Assembly: GCA_002353295.1 (NCBI GenBank)
Contig: DEJG01000019.1
Span: 259,300 to 323,299 of the forward strand
From: Prevotella sp. UBA2754
Lineage (GTDB): Bacteria > Bacteroidota > Bacteroidia > Bacteroidales > Bacteroidaceae
Direction of reading: 5' to 3'
DNA length: 64,000 bases
Shown: positions 27,373 through 34,893 of the stretch, piece after piece
Position numbering within the stretch: position 1 is the first letter of the stretch
Layout of the letters: every line of letters begins with the position of its first letter
The notes under the pieces: model-generated
The model's database searches: none
What the model saw: only the letters and a program-made list of their open reading frames with translations
What the model was told of the DNA's origin: nothing
Program-made: the position numbers and the translations under genes

Positions 27373-27487
27373 CCCCCTTTTTTAGGGTCTGCTCCTGCAT
27401 CATGGCGATGAATGCTCTGTTTTCACTCCAGAACCGCCCCCAGTTTTCCGTTCCACTGTGCGTGTTCGTTTGGTGGGTAGCTTTCGA

Positions 27488-27771
27488 TTACTTGATAAAA
27501 TGCTTCTTTCCTTGATGAATATTGCTTCGTTGATGCCAGAGGTCTGTCCAGCCTGATAGAGCAAGTGGTCGTAGTTGTAGTACCCTCCTCTCATAAATTT
27601 CTGTGTCTTCGGTTTTTTGTTGTGGAATAGCATAGGTGAAAAGCAGAGGTCCACGCTGGAAATAGATGCCTTGTGCGTCAAGGCTTTTCTTCTCGACAGT
27701 CATCGGCAGAGTCAGCGTTATAATGTCGCCACACTTCACATTGTCAGGTAGTTTTGCGAAAAAGGAGTCTT
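27488..27771 (-). pseudogene. Fragment of a GH127 (DUF1680) glycosidase
   Basis: On the minus strand the frame reads VKCGDIITLTLPMTVEKKSL and then IYFQRGPLLFTYAIPQQKTE, the pattern of the beta-sandwich region of GH127 beta-L-arabinofuranosidase-like proteins. Nothing of the catalytic domain is present and the frame soon loses similarity, so this is a leftover piece. With the neighbouring GH5 remnant it marks a decayed polysaccharide-utilisation region. The interval 27373-27487 shows nothing recognisable. Confidence 0.45.
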
Positions 27772-27817
27772 AAATAGTTGAAAGCCGCCTTTCATATTTA
27801 ATTCTCCTTTTTCCTTC

Positions 27818-27860
27818 GTGATCCCGTTGGGATTCAAACCCAAGACCTTCAGAACCGGAA
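27818..27860. repeat. Attachment site at the left end of the island
   Basis: This is an exact copy of 50966-51008: the tRNA-Arg 3' half from the anticodon loop to the discriminator base, plus one flanking base. It cannot encode a tRNA, because the 5' half is missing. Confidence 0.9.
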
Positions 27861-27923
27861 ACAAACGCTGAAATCTCCCAAAACGCCTTTATTTATCGGC
27901 CTTTCAAGGATTCGCCCTTTTCA

Positions 27924-27945
27924 CTTTGCGGCTATTTTGCGGCTA
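27924..27945. repeat. Candidate integrase arm sites, left end (2 copies)
   Basis: CTTTGCGGCTA (27924-27934) and TTTTGCGGCTA (27935-27945) lie head to tail at an 11-bp spacing, 64 bp inside the left core. The right end has six relatives at 50783-50866. Confidence 0.65.
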
Positions 27946-27990
27946 TCACAGACGGGAACTTGGTTCATTTGCTTATTTCTCTTTAAATTG

Positions 27991-28572
27991 TTACTTGTCT
28001 TCAATGACCTCAAAAGCCTTGGGAAGATTGCTGTATGATTCTCCCTCCGTTCCAAATGCCTGGGCACGTTGGATGGCTGTTTCAAGGCGGTGGTCTGCCA
28101 ATAGGTCTGCCACCCATTTTTCTTTCGAGAGGAACTTCTCTTGCTTGGAGAAGTCGGGGATGTACTTATGAAGCACGTCAATCACATCGTTGGATGTTGC
28201 AAAATACCTGTTGGTGTTCAGATAGTGCAGCAGGAACCAGAACTCGATGGATGGCATACTGTCACAGATGATAACATCTTTACGGTCTTTATACTTCTGG
28301 CATAGCGCATCGAACTTAGCACGCTCCGTAGGATTGTTGCGTGTGATGTCAGTATCGAAGACGCATACGGCAATGCCTCGGTCTGCCAAGACTCTATCCA
28401 CTTGCTTCTGAATCTCGTCTAATGACTGTTCGGTGAAGTTGCGAGGCTTGCAGGTGTAGCGGTAGCCTTTGAGCCTACGAAGATTGGTGAAGTAGAAGCG
28501 TTCTGTTGCTCCCTCGCCTATAATCGTAATCTCAGGCTGTCTGAGTGATCTTTGTTGGGTTTTTCTTGCCAT
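27991..28572 (-). CDS. rloB: RloB family protein
   Basis: The 193-residue protein has the RloB pattern: IIGEGATERFYFTNLRRL near the N-terminus, VCVFDTDITRNNP, then SMPSIEFWFLLHYLNTNRYF. The acidic residues (Glu in EGxTE, Asp in FDTD) resemble a TOPRIM/OLD-type metal site, so a nuclease role is likely. RloA and RloB were named as restriction-linked ORFs and pair with type I systems, as here. The gene follows the ATPase gene by 12 bp. Confidence 0.85.
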   Translation of the reverse strand: MARKTQQRSLRQPEITIIGEGATERFYFTNLRRLKGYRYTCKPRNFTEQSLDEIQKQVDRVLADRGIAVCVFDTDITRNNPTERAKFDALCQKYKDRKDVIICDSMPSIEFWFLLHYLNTNRYFATSNDVIDVLHKYIPDFSKQEKFLSKEKWVADLLADHRLETAIQRAQAFGTEGESYSNLPKAFEVIEDK

Positions 28573-28584
28573 TTACAGTCCTCC

Positions 28585-29769
28585 TTACATGATGATGTTA
28601 GGCAACGCTCCAAACTGCCCGTTCATGTAGGCACGGTGGATGGATGACAACTTGTTAAGCCCTCGGAACTCTACCAACGAGAACAGGTTGCTGTTGCCGT
28701 CCTTTCCCTTTTCCGTGAACCAGACGGAATCCTTGCCGAAGATGTCATCAATATCTCGCAGGATGGGGTCGTAGTGGGTGGTGACAATCAGTTGTGATTG
28801 GTTATCCTTTTTGTTGACGAAGCGGGTAAGCATATACTCCATCAGGTTCGGATGGATAGAAGCCTCCAACTCATCGACGCACAACAGCCCTTGGCATTTC
28901 AGTTGCGAGTAGATGATGGACTCCAGTTCCACCATGCGAGTTGTTCCGGCACTCTGACTTTTTTCTGGCAGTACATAATCCTCTTCGCCTCGCTCCGTCT
29001 CCACCTTGTGTCCAAAGAGCGCAGCCATCTTCTTGATCTTGATGTCGGAGATGTTGAAATCTGCCTCTTTCACAAAGTGCATGAGATACTCCTTGAACGT
29101 AGAATCCTCCGACAGCATATTCTTAGTCGTATCAGAGATAGCCGTATCTGAGCCATTGATAAGTGGCATCATGCGACTGTCAATCCAACGGCGCATATCG
29201 TCAAGGTAGCTCACAGCCACATTCACTTTCTTCAGCACTGCCAGGATAGACATGTTACGCAGACAGTTGACTGAGAGCGCATCAATCTCAGCCTGTGAGA
29301 GCTTGACTGCAGCAGGGTTGAAAGTCAACTTTGATATGCCGTTAACATCCTCACGGGTAAAGACCTTAGTGGGGCGGTTGCTGAGATAGACATACAACAC
29401 CTCGCTGCACACCTTCTCAGGGTTGACCACCAACTGGTACCAATAGCGTATGCCGTTGACGTAGAGTTTTACGTCAAACTCCGTGTCGTACTTCAATGCG
29501 TCAGGTTGCATCAAGAACGGCTGCACATCCGTACCCTCATCGTTCTTCATCGGAATCTTATTCCAGAAGACTCGTAGGAAGTCGATGGCTTCAAGCAGGT
29601 TTGACTTGCCACTGGCGTTGGCACCCAGCACTACAGCAAAGCGTAGCAGCTGAACACCATCGGGCATGGTCACGACACTATTGTATTTGTCATTCCCTGA
29701 TGTCTCGAAACTAAGTACCACCTCGTCACGAAACGACTTGAAGTTTTTTATCTTTAGTTCTTGTAGCAT
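28585..29769 (-). CDS. rloA: RloA-type AAA ATPase
   Basis: The 394-residue SMC/RecF-like ATPase has LKIKNFKSFRDEVVLSFE at the start and Walker A GANASGKS at residues 49-56. A late ABC-like region follows, with signature-like KSQSAGTTRMVELESII, Walker B LLCVDELEASIHPNLMEY, and the His switch TTHYDPIL. Paired with RloB it should form a two-component anti-phage module: sensor ATPase plus effector nuclease. An in-frame start 32 codons upstream is rejected because the promoter at 29792-29799 lies between. It is the first gene of the rloAB operon at the left end of the island. Confidence 0.85.
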   Translation of the reverse strand: MLQELKIKNFKSFRDEVVLSFETSGNDKYNSVVTMPDGVQLLRFAVVLGANASGKSNLLEAIDFLRVFWNKIPMKNDEGTDVQPFLMQPDALKYDTEFDVKLYVNGIRYWYQLVVNPEKVCSEVLYVYLSNRPTKVFTREDVNGISKLTFNPAAVKLSQAEIDALSVNCLRNMSILAVLKKVNVAVSYLDDMRRWIDSRMMPLINGSDTAISDTTKNMLSEDSTFKEYLMHFVKEADFNISDIKIKKMAALFGHKVETERGEEDYVLPEKSQSAGTTRMVELESIIYSQLKCQGLLCVDELEASIHPNLMEYMLTRFVNKKDNQSQLIVTTHYDPILRDIDDIFGKDSVWFTEKGKDGNSNLFSLVEFRGLNKLSSIHRAYMNGQFGALPNIIM

Positions 29770-29791
29770 ATCTAAGAGCGAAATTACTTCG

Positions 29792-29799
29792 CAAAGATA
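29792..29799 (-). promoter_or_regulatory. -7 box of rloAB
   Basis: On the minus strand TATCTTTG followed by CG, 22 nt before the start codon. It lacks the dyad operator found at the plus-strand defence units. Confidence 0.6.
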
Positions 29800-29865
29800 C
29801 GAATAATTTTCGTTCGTTGACATCAAATCCGTCATAAAATCAAATTTTGTTTTCAAAATTAGCAT

Positions 29866-30113
29866 GATTTAACCAAATTGAGCGATTAAAATCCAGTATT
29901 TGGCAGTTTTATAGTGCCTCTATTCCCAATATCGTCATGTCGTTTGAGTTCTAAGGGTGGTGAGCTTGCTCTTTTTCCACACCCCTTTTCCCTCCCAAAA
30001 TTGGACTTTTGGGGAATTAGGCTTCCCCTTAAGAAAAATTCCACACCTTAGGCAAGCCTCATATAGCTCGTTTTTGGACTGCTTGATTTTTCCATATTTT
30101 GGGGTTCCAACAC
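29866..30113. other. Gene-free interval between rloA and the next gene
   Basis: No convincing gene is seen in these 248 bp. A hairpin CCCAAAA / TTTTGGG with a 6-nt loop lies at 29994-30013, but no T-run follows on either strand. A short open frame on the minus strand has no recognisable product. Confidence 0.5.
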
Positions 30114-30452
30114 TCAAAACCTGTCAGGAATATCGTGGTCAGGGACAAGATGTAGGACACGAATTGTGATGCCAGAAACGTCTCCTTTGACGTTGATAAC
30201 GTCCATGTCTTGAAGGGATTTTAGGAAAGACATGACGGTTTTTCTGTCCCATTTCCATTTGTTAGAGAGGCCAAGAATCGTGTAATGTCTGGGCGCATTT
30301 GAGCCGTTTTTATACTGGTTGATTAACTCAATTTGGTTCTCCAAGAGGTACATAAAAGCATCGTATCTTGATGTCTTGTTTGGCAATGACTTGGAAATAA
30401 ACCGCAGCAAATCAGCATGCAGTTTTGTGAAAATAGTGTTTGTCTTTTTCAT
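30114..30452 (-). CDS. Small winged-helix-like mobile-element protein
   Basis: The 112-residue protein is largely helical, with a segment (LGLSNKWKWDRKTVMSFLKS) that looks like the recognition region of a winged helix-turn-helix. A short beta hairpin (DVINVKGDVSGITIRVLHLV) follows. I do not recognise the family. Its position after two small proteins of mobile-element families suggests a role in replication or control of the island. It lies 22 bp downstream of the DUF6633-like gene. Confidence 0.5.
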   Translation of the reverse strand: MKKTNTIFTKLHADLLRFISKSLPNKTSRYDAFMYLLENQIELINQYKNGSNAPRHYTILGLSNKWKWDRKTVMSFLKSLQDMDVINVKGDVSGITIRVLHLVPDHDIPDRF

Positions 30453-30474
30453 TTTTCTTGTTCATTTGAATCGT

Positions 30475-31041
30475 TTAAACTAATCCCTTTTTAATTGCAT
30501 GATCAATCGCTTCATTACGTTTTTTCAAGTATAATGGGATGCTTCCCATAAAGATTTGAGTGTCGAATCTGCAATAGAAACGCTCGTATCTTCCTAACTT
30601 GAAGCCAAAGAAAAACATCATCAGCTCATCAATCTTCAGCCAGTGATAAAACACTGAAATCCCCATCGCAACCGTTTGAAACTGCTCTTTGGTAGCATCT
30701 TCTTTCAGTCCACAACTCAGCGTTGCATCCGCTATTTGTGGTATCAGCCAGATGTTGGCACATTCGTTGTTCTGATAGGCAATATTGACCTCTGAGAGAG
30801 TCGGTGAATTGCCAAAAAGATACTTGTATGGATGCTTCACAATCTCAAATTGCCTTGATGGATTGTTATACTCCAAGAAACTTTTAAATGTCGGAAACCG
30901 TTCTAATAATATCTCAATTCTTGGTGTCAGAGAGGTACGTTCCTCCTGCTTTACACAATTCTTGGATAAGCTCTTTGGCTGTGTTGTGCACGGATTCTCG
31001 GCGACTATTGTTTTGGGAAATATCTGATCTATGGTTGGCAT
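30475..31041 (-). CDS. DUF6633-like mobile-element protein
   Basis: The 188-residue protein resembles DUF6633 proteins of Bacteroidetes elements: an N-terminal NPCTTQPKSL segment, then PTLSEVNIAYQNNECANIWL, and KIDELMMFFFGFKLGRYERF near the end. Function is unknown. The first 128 bp overlap the end of the upstream gene in another frame, an unusually long overlap; the N-terminal motif argues that this start is real. Confidence 0.6.
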   Translation of the reverse strand: MPTIDQIFPKTIVAENPCTTQPKSLSKNCVKQEERTSLTPRIEILLERFPTFKSFLEYNNPSRQFEIVKHPYKYLFGNSPTLSEVNIAYQNNECANIWLIPQIADATLSCGLKEDATKEQFQTVAMGISVFYHWLKIDELMMFFFGFKLGRYERFYCRFDTQIFMGSIPLYLKKRNEAIDHAIKKGLV

Positions 31042-31396
31042 ATATCTTACTCTTATTGTTATCCTTATTCTTATTCTTATTATTTATGCATGCGTTCGCA
31101 TCCGTTTGCATGCATTCGTATGCATCCGAATCTTTCTCCTTTGCCCATCGCATCTTGGCACTTTCACTATTCTTCTTGCATTTCTCTTCATAGCTTTTCC
31201 TATCTCGATCTATCTGCTTTTTAAAGGAGATGAACAAGGCCTGCATGGAATTGTCTTTAAATTTAGGCTCTTTTCCAGTGTTGGCATAGTCCAACATTGC
31301 TATGATAAACGCTCCAATTTGTTCGTGGGAAAGACACTTGATTGTCTCTATCCAATCCAGGTGGATGAGAATAGCTGGTACTTTCTTTTTCTTCAT
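30914..31396 (-). CDS. DUF6291-like mobile-element protein
   Basis: The 160-residue protein starts MKKKKVPAILIHLDWIETIK and continues LSHEQIGAFIIAMLDYANTG, then a helical SFKKQIDRDRKSYEEKCKKN region. This is the pattern of DUF6291 proteins, often found beside replication genes in phages and integrative elements. A low-complexity Asn/Lys segment (NNKNKNKDNNKSK) follows, and the last 43 codons overlap the next gene. It starts 6 bp after the excisionase-like gene. Confidence 0.6.
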   Translation of the reverse strand: MKKKKVPAILIHLDWIETIKCLSHEQIGAFIIAMLDYANTGKEPKFKDNSMQALFISFKKQIDRDRKSYEEKCKKNSESAKMRWAKEKDSDAYECMQTDANACINNKNKNKDNNKSKIYANHRSDISQNNSRRESVHNTAKELIQELCKAGGTYLSDTKN

Positions 31397-31402
31397 CTTG
31401 TA

Positions 31403-31732
31403 TTATGCTTTTTGTGAATCCTTTATTCGATTTTCCATACTCGTCCTGCCACATTGTTTCATCCAATCGTCAATCTCTGATTGGAGGAATACCAATGCTT
31501 TGTTAATCTTGTGGTGTGGTATCTGCTTGTCAGACACCCAGCCATAGACTGTTTGTTTGACAGGGTGGGATGGGATATAGTTACATAGTTCATCAACATC
31601 CATCCAATGTGGCAAACTACTCTTTTCTTGCCTGTTCAGCAAACTTTGGGCGGTCTTTTCCAGACCTTCCACTTTCTCAATGAGGTAGGACAATGCCCCC
31701 GGCATCTCCTCCAATGTTCTTAATGTTTTCAT
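31403..31732 (-). CDS. Excisionase-like helix-turn-helix protein
   Basis: The 109-residue protein has a short coiled N-terminus and a MerR/excisionase-type HTH_17 domain in the second half: WMDVDELCNYIPSHPVKQTV, then YGWVSDKQIPHHKINKALVF. Such proteins bind att DNA and set recombination direction, or act as regulators. It heads the minus-strand group DUF6291, DUF6633, winged-helix protein, and is divergent from the XRE gene. Confidence 0.7.
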   Translation of the reverse strand: MKTLRTLEEMPGALSYLIEKVEGLEKTAQSLLNRQEKSSLPHWMDVDELCNYIPSHPVKQTVYGWVSDKQIPHHKINKALVFLQSEIDDWMKQCGRTSMENRIKDSQKA

Positions 31733-31941
31733 CTTTTACGTTATCATCCTAATAAAACGGGTGCAAAAGAACAACAAAAGAATAACTTTTCAAGGAAATA
31801 TTAGAAAAAGTTGAAAATTTAACATTTCGGGGACTAAACAAAAGACCATAAAAATAGAGGTAAAGTCGTTAAAAATAGCAAAATACGGCCTAAAATAGCA
31901 GATTGTTTGGGCAAAATAGAAAACAATTGAAAATAAATCAC

Positions 31942-31949
31942 TACCTTTG
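31942..31949 (+). promoter_or_regulatory. -7 box of the XRE-WYL operon
   Basis: TACCTTTG, 18 nt before the XRE ATG. The rest of the 235-bp divergent interval (31733-31967) is AT-rich, without a further gene and without the dyad operator of the downstream units. Confidence 0.65.
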
Positions 31950-31967
31950 TGGAATAAAACTATAAGT

Positions 31968-32198
31968 ATGGAAGATATAAACCGACTGAAAGTCGTATTG
32001 GTAGAGAAAAAGCGTACTGCGCGATGGCTCTCAATGCAGATGGGTGTTAATCCATCTACAGTAAGCAAGTGGTGTACTAACTCTTCTCAGCCCGATGTTG
32101 CTAGTCTGCTTAAGATTGCTGACTTGCTGGAGGTTGATATAAAGGAGTTGCTGGTTAGAGAATACGAGCAGTTCCTATTGTCAAAGATTAAAAATTGA
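31968..32198 (+). CDS. XRE-family HTH regulator
   Basis: The 76-residue protein is a single Cro/C1-type helix-turn-helix (LVEKKRTARWLSMQMGVNPS, then TVSKWCTNSSQPDVASLLKI) with a short tail. The ATG at 31968 is used because a start 7 codons upstream lies on the -7 box. It precedes the WYL regulator gene by 4 bp, and both probably control the island. Solo XRE proteins often repress integrase, excisionase or defence genes. Confidence 0.88.
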   Translation: MEDINRLKVVLVEKKRTARWLSMQMGVNPSTVSKWCTNSSQPDVASLLKIADLLEVDIKELLVREYEQFLLSKIKN

Positions 32199-32202
32199 AG
32201 AT

Positions 32203-33219
32203 ATGCCAGTTGACAAACAAGTGATAGAACGCTATCGGGTCTTGAACGAGTGCTTTAGGAATCCCTACAGAGATTATACCATCGATGATCTTGTCGATGA
32301 GTGTAACAAGGCTTTGCGCAGACTTGATAAACCTGAGGTGTCAAAGCGCACTGTTCAGAATGACATTGTCAACATGGAAACAGATTATGGTATAAGGTTA
32401 AACGAAAAACTTCGTAAAGGCCGTCAGCGAATATATAGGTACGTGAATTCCGATTTCTCCATCCGTCTTGTCCGGATGAATGATAAAGAACGGCACAAGA
32501 TTCAAGATGCTATTTATGTGTTGAGAGATTTTGAAGGTGAACCACTTTATGATTGGGCACGAGCTTTCCTAATGCAAATAGAAGGAGGATTGTTTAATGA
32601 AGAAAACACATCAGTCGTTTCATTTCAGACCAATCCAGACTTGAAAGGTATATCCAATTTTTCAGAACTCTTACAAGCTATCCTTACCAAAAGGGTGCTA
32701 AAACTCAGATATACACCTTATGGAAAAGATACGCAGACGGTCAACATCTATCCCTATCATCTTAAGCAGTTCAATGATCGCTGGTATCTTATCGCTCAGA
32801 CAATCGGCTATCAGTCTTACGCCCACTATGCCCTTGACAGAATAGATAGCTTCGAAGAGGTTGCTATATCATACAAGGAAGCAGAAGTTGATTTCTCAGA
32901 ATACTTTGATGATGTCATAGGTGTGACGGTTCCGGATGGTGATGCAGAAGATATTGTCATCAAGGTAACAGGCAAACGATTCAACTATATTCGCACCAAA
33001 CCCCTTCACCTCTCTCAGCGCATCATCGAGGAAGCAGGGAATTATGCCGTTATAAGTATCAGTGTCAAAGTCAACAACGAGTTGGAATCCCTGATACTCT
33101 CCTTTGGTGACGATATGGAGGTGATAGCTCCTGCAAGTTTCAGGGAGAGAATAGCAGAGAAAATTCAGGCAATGAATCATAAATATTTGAACAATGCAGA
33201 AAACTTGCATAGTAAGTGA
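32203..33219 (+). CDS. WYL-domain transcriptional regulator
   Basis: The 338-residue protein has an N-terminal winged helix (about residues 1-75: YTIDDLVDECNKALRRLDKP, VSKRTVQNDIVNMETDYGIR). A WYL domain follows at about 150-235, with LKLRYTPYGKDTQTVNIYPY and FNDRWYLIAQTIGYQSYAHY, and a WCX-like C-terminus. This is the layout of BrxR/CapW-type regulators that repress phage-defence genes and sense nucleic acid or nucleotide ligands. It is the leading candidate to bind the shared dyad operator; one copy lies inside its own last codons (33194-33210). Confidence 0.9.
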   Translation: MPVDKQVIERYRVLNECFRNPYRDYTIDDLVDECNKALRRLDKPEVSKRTVQNDIVNMETDYGIRLNEKLRKGRQRIYRYVNSDFSIRLVRMNDKERHKIQDAIYVLRDFEGEPLYDWARAFLMQIEGGLFNEENTSVVSFQTNPDLKGISNFSELLQAILTKRVLKLRYTPYGKDTQTVNIYPYHLKQFNDRWYLIAQTIGYQSYAHYALDRIDSFEEVAISYKEAEVDFSEYFDDVIGVTVPDGDAEDIVIKVTGKRFNYIRTKPLHLSQRIIEEAGNYAVISISVKVNNELESLILSFGDDMEVIAPASFRERIAEKIQAMNHKYLNNAENLHSK

Positions 33220-33228
33220 GTAATTTTG
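33194..33228 (+). promoter_or_regulatory. Operator-promoter 1, before the AAA/373-aa unit
   Basis: The dyad ATGCAGAAAACTTGCAT (33194-33210) is followed after 10 bp by the -7 box TAATTTTG (33221-33228). No TTTG stands at the normal -33 place; the dyad covers it. The operator is inside the last codons of the WYL gene. The promoter fixes the ATPase start at 33256. Confidence 0.7.
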
Positions 33229-33255
33229 CAGCCAGAAATCAGAAAACAGATCATT

Positions 33256-34893
33256 ATGAGTAATACAATAGGCTTTTCAAACTTCCGCCGTTTCACTAGT
33301 TTTCCCGAAATTGATTTGGGAGATATAACCATATTGGTTGGTGGAAACAATGCTGGTAAGTCAACGCTTGTCAAAGCAATGCTTCTGATGCGAGACTTCC
33401 TGAAGAGTAGAATAGAAAGTGTAGATAAGACGGAGAATATATTCCAAACGATAAAGCCTCAATTTAAGTTTGATGCCGAGCATGTTAATGTCGGTGAGTT
33501 CTATCGTGCTTTCTGTCGCCAAAGTCCCAGTAATGAAGACACCATGTCCTTTTCTATGAAAATAGATAAGTTCCATTTCGTTGTAAATATACGTGGTGAG
33601 AGAAAATCTGGGGTAGTACCAGAAGTATCAATGATAACTATAACTGATGAAGATAGAGACATCACATTTACATTTGATTTTTCAACAAATCAGATGACAG
33701 CTCATTTTAGTTATGACAAGATGGCATTGAATAGCCATGACAGTGACATAAAGGATTCTCTTCTGAAGGAAGAAAATAGACTCATTGATAGATTAAAAGA
33801 ATTTGAGTATAAATTATCTAAGTGTAAGGATCTTGAAAAGATAACAGCTATCAAAGTTGATATTGAACGGACTACAAGAGAATTAGACAGAATAAAATCA
33901 GAAATAAAGGTAGAAGAGCAGTCTAATAGTGGATATTCTATAGACGAATATGATTCTGTTACTGTAGGTTTGTCTTTTTTCATTGGTGACAACATTGGAG
34001 AATATATTATCACAGAACTTATTAATGGTTTTGTTAATTACGCTTATACAGGAACAACAGGTGATAAACGCTCGAAAGAGTACAAGGAACAAATTGCACA
34101 CAAAAGTTTTTTGAAAGGCAAGGAAGCAGAGATAAAAGCTGTTTCAAAAGAAATAGAGAATGTACTTAACAGACAAACAATAGAGTATATCTATGCTCAT
34201 TCTGTCTCTCAGACTCCTTTCTATGCCAATTGTATAGGGTCCAGTGATTACACGAAGCGAACCATACACGAGTTTTACAATTCCAGAATATCATCTGGTG
34301 ACGAAAACATCGGCATACCTAAAGACAATGAGTTTATATTGATTGAGAATTGGCTCAATGAGTTTAAAATTGGAAATTCTCTGAAGATAAAATCTTATGC
34401 CGGCGATTCCTATCAAGTGTATATAATCGATGATGACAACCCAGATGGAATAGATTTAGCAGACAAAGGTATGGGGTCTATTCAACTTGTAATTCTACTA
34501 CTTCGTCTTGCTACTCTCATTCGAAAGTATAGAGGTCAAGACCTTACTGTCTTACTAGAAGAACCTGAACAGAACCTACACCCTGCTATCCAAAGTATGT
34601 TGGCAGACTTGGTGCATGATATCAACAAAAACTTTGGTGTTCAGTTTATTATTGAAACACATTCTGAGTATCTAGTCAGAAAAAGCCAAGTAATCGTGGG
34701 CAGAAAATATGATTCAGAAGAAAAAGCAAAAGAGAATCCATTTAGGATTTACTATTTACCGCAAAATGGACTGGCATATTCTATAGGCTACACTCTAAAT
34801 GGTCGTTTGACTGAAAAATTCGAACCAGGCTTTTTTGACGAAGCTGGAAAATCCAATTTTTATCTCATGCGTAAAGAAAGGGGGTTGGAATGA
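33256..34893 (+). CDS. AAA ATPase with DUF3696-like C-terminus (candidate defence sensor)
   Basis: The 545-residue RecF/OLD-like ATPase has ILVGGNNAGKST (Walker A, residues 27-38), then a predicted coiled coil of about 60 residues (around 165-225). The late ABC half has signature-like LADKGMGSIQL, Walker B VLLEEPEQNLHP and the H-switch ETHSEYLV. The tail YSIGYTLNGRLTEKFEPGFF matches the DUF3696 style. No nuclease domain is fused to it. The stop overlaps the next start by 4 bp, so the 373-residue protein is its likely partner, as in ATPase-effector defence pairs such as PARIS or Septu. The exact system is not recognised. Confidence 0.8.
   Translation: MSNTIGFSNFRRFTSFPEIDLGDITILVGGNNAGKSTLVKAMLLMRDFLKSRIESVDKTENIFQTIKPQFKFDAEHVNVGEFYRAFCRQSPSNEDTMSFSMKIDKFHFVVNIRGERKSGVVPEVSMITITDEDRDITFTFDFSTNQMTAHFSYDKMALNSHDSDIKDSLLKEENRLIDRLKEFEYKLSKCKDLEKITAIKVDIERTTRELDRIKSEIKVEEQSNSGYSIDEYDSVTVGLSFFIGDNIGEYIITELINGFVNYAYTGTTGDKRSKEYKEQIAHKSFLKGKEAEIKAVSKEIENVLNRQTIEYIYAHSVSQTPFYANCIGSSDYTKRTIHEFYNSRISSGDENIGIPKDNEFILIENWLNEFKIGNSLKIKSYAGDSYQVYIIDDDNPDGIDLADKGMGSIQLVILLLRLATLIRKYRGQDLTVLLEEPEQNLHPAIQSMLADLVHDINKNFGVQFIIETHSEYLVRKSQVIVGRKYDSEEKAKENPFRIYYLPQNGLAYSIGYTLNGRLTEKFEPGFFDEAGKSNFYLMRKERGLE

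Noticed and set aside
27818..27860. Second tRNA-Arg gene
   Set aside because: Only the 3' half is present; there is no D arm or 5' acceptor strand. It is the attachment-site copy.
29994..30013. Hairpin CCCAAAA / TTTTGGG as a terminator for rloAB-side or left-arm genes
   Set aside because: No T-run follows on either strand, and the stem is mostly A-T.
30914..31200. Repeated TGCATNCG-like runs near 31086-31130 as an operator or array
   Set aside because: They lie inside the DUF6291-like coding region and are explained by repeated Cys/Asn/Ala/Met codons; spacing is irregular.
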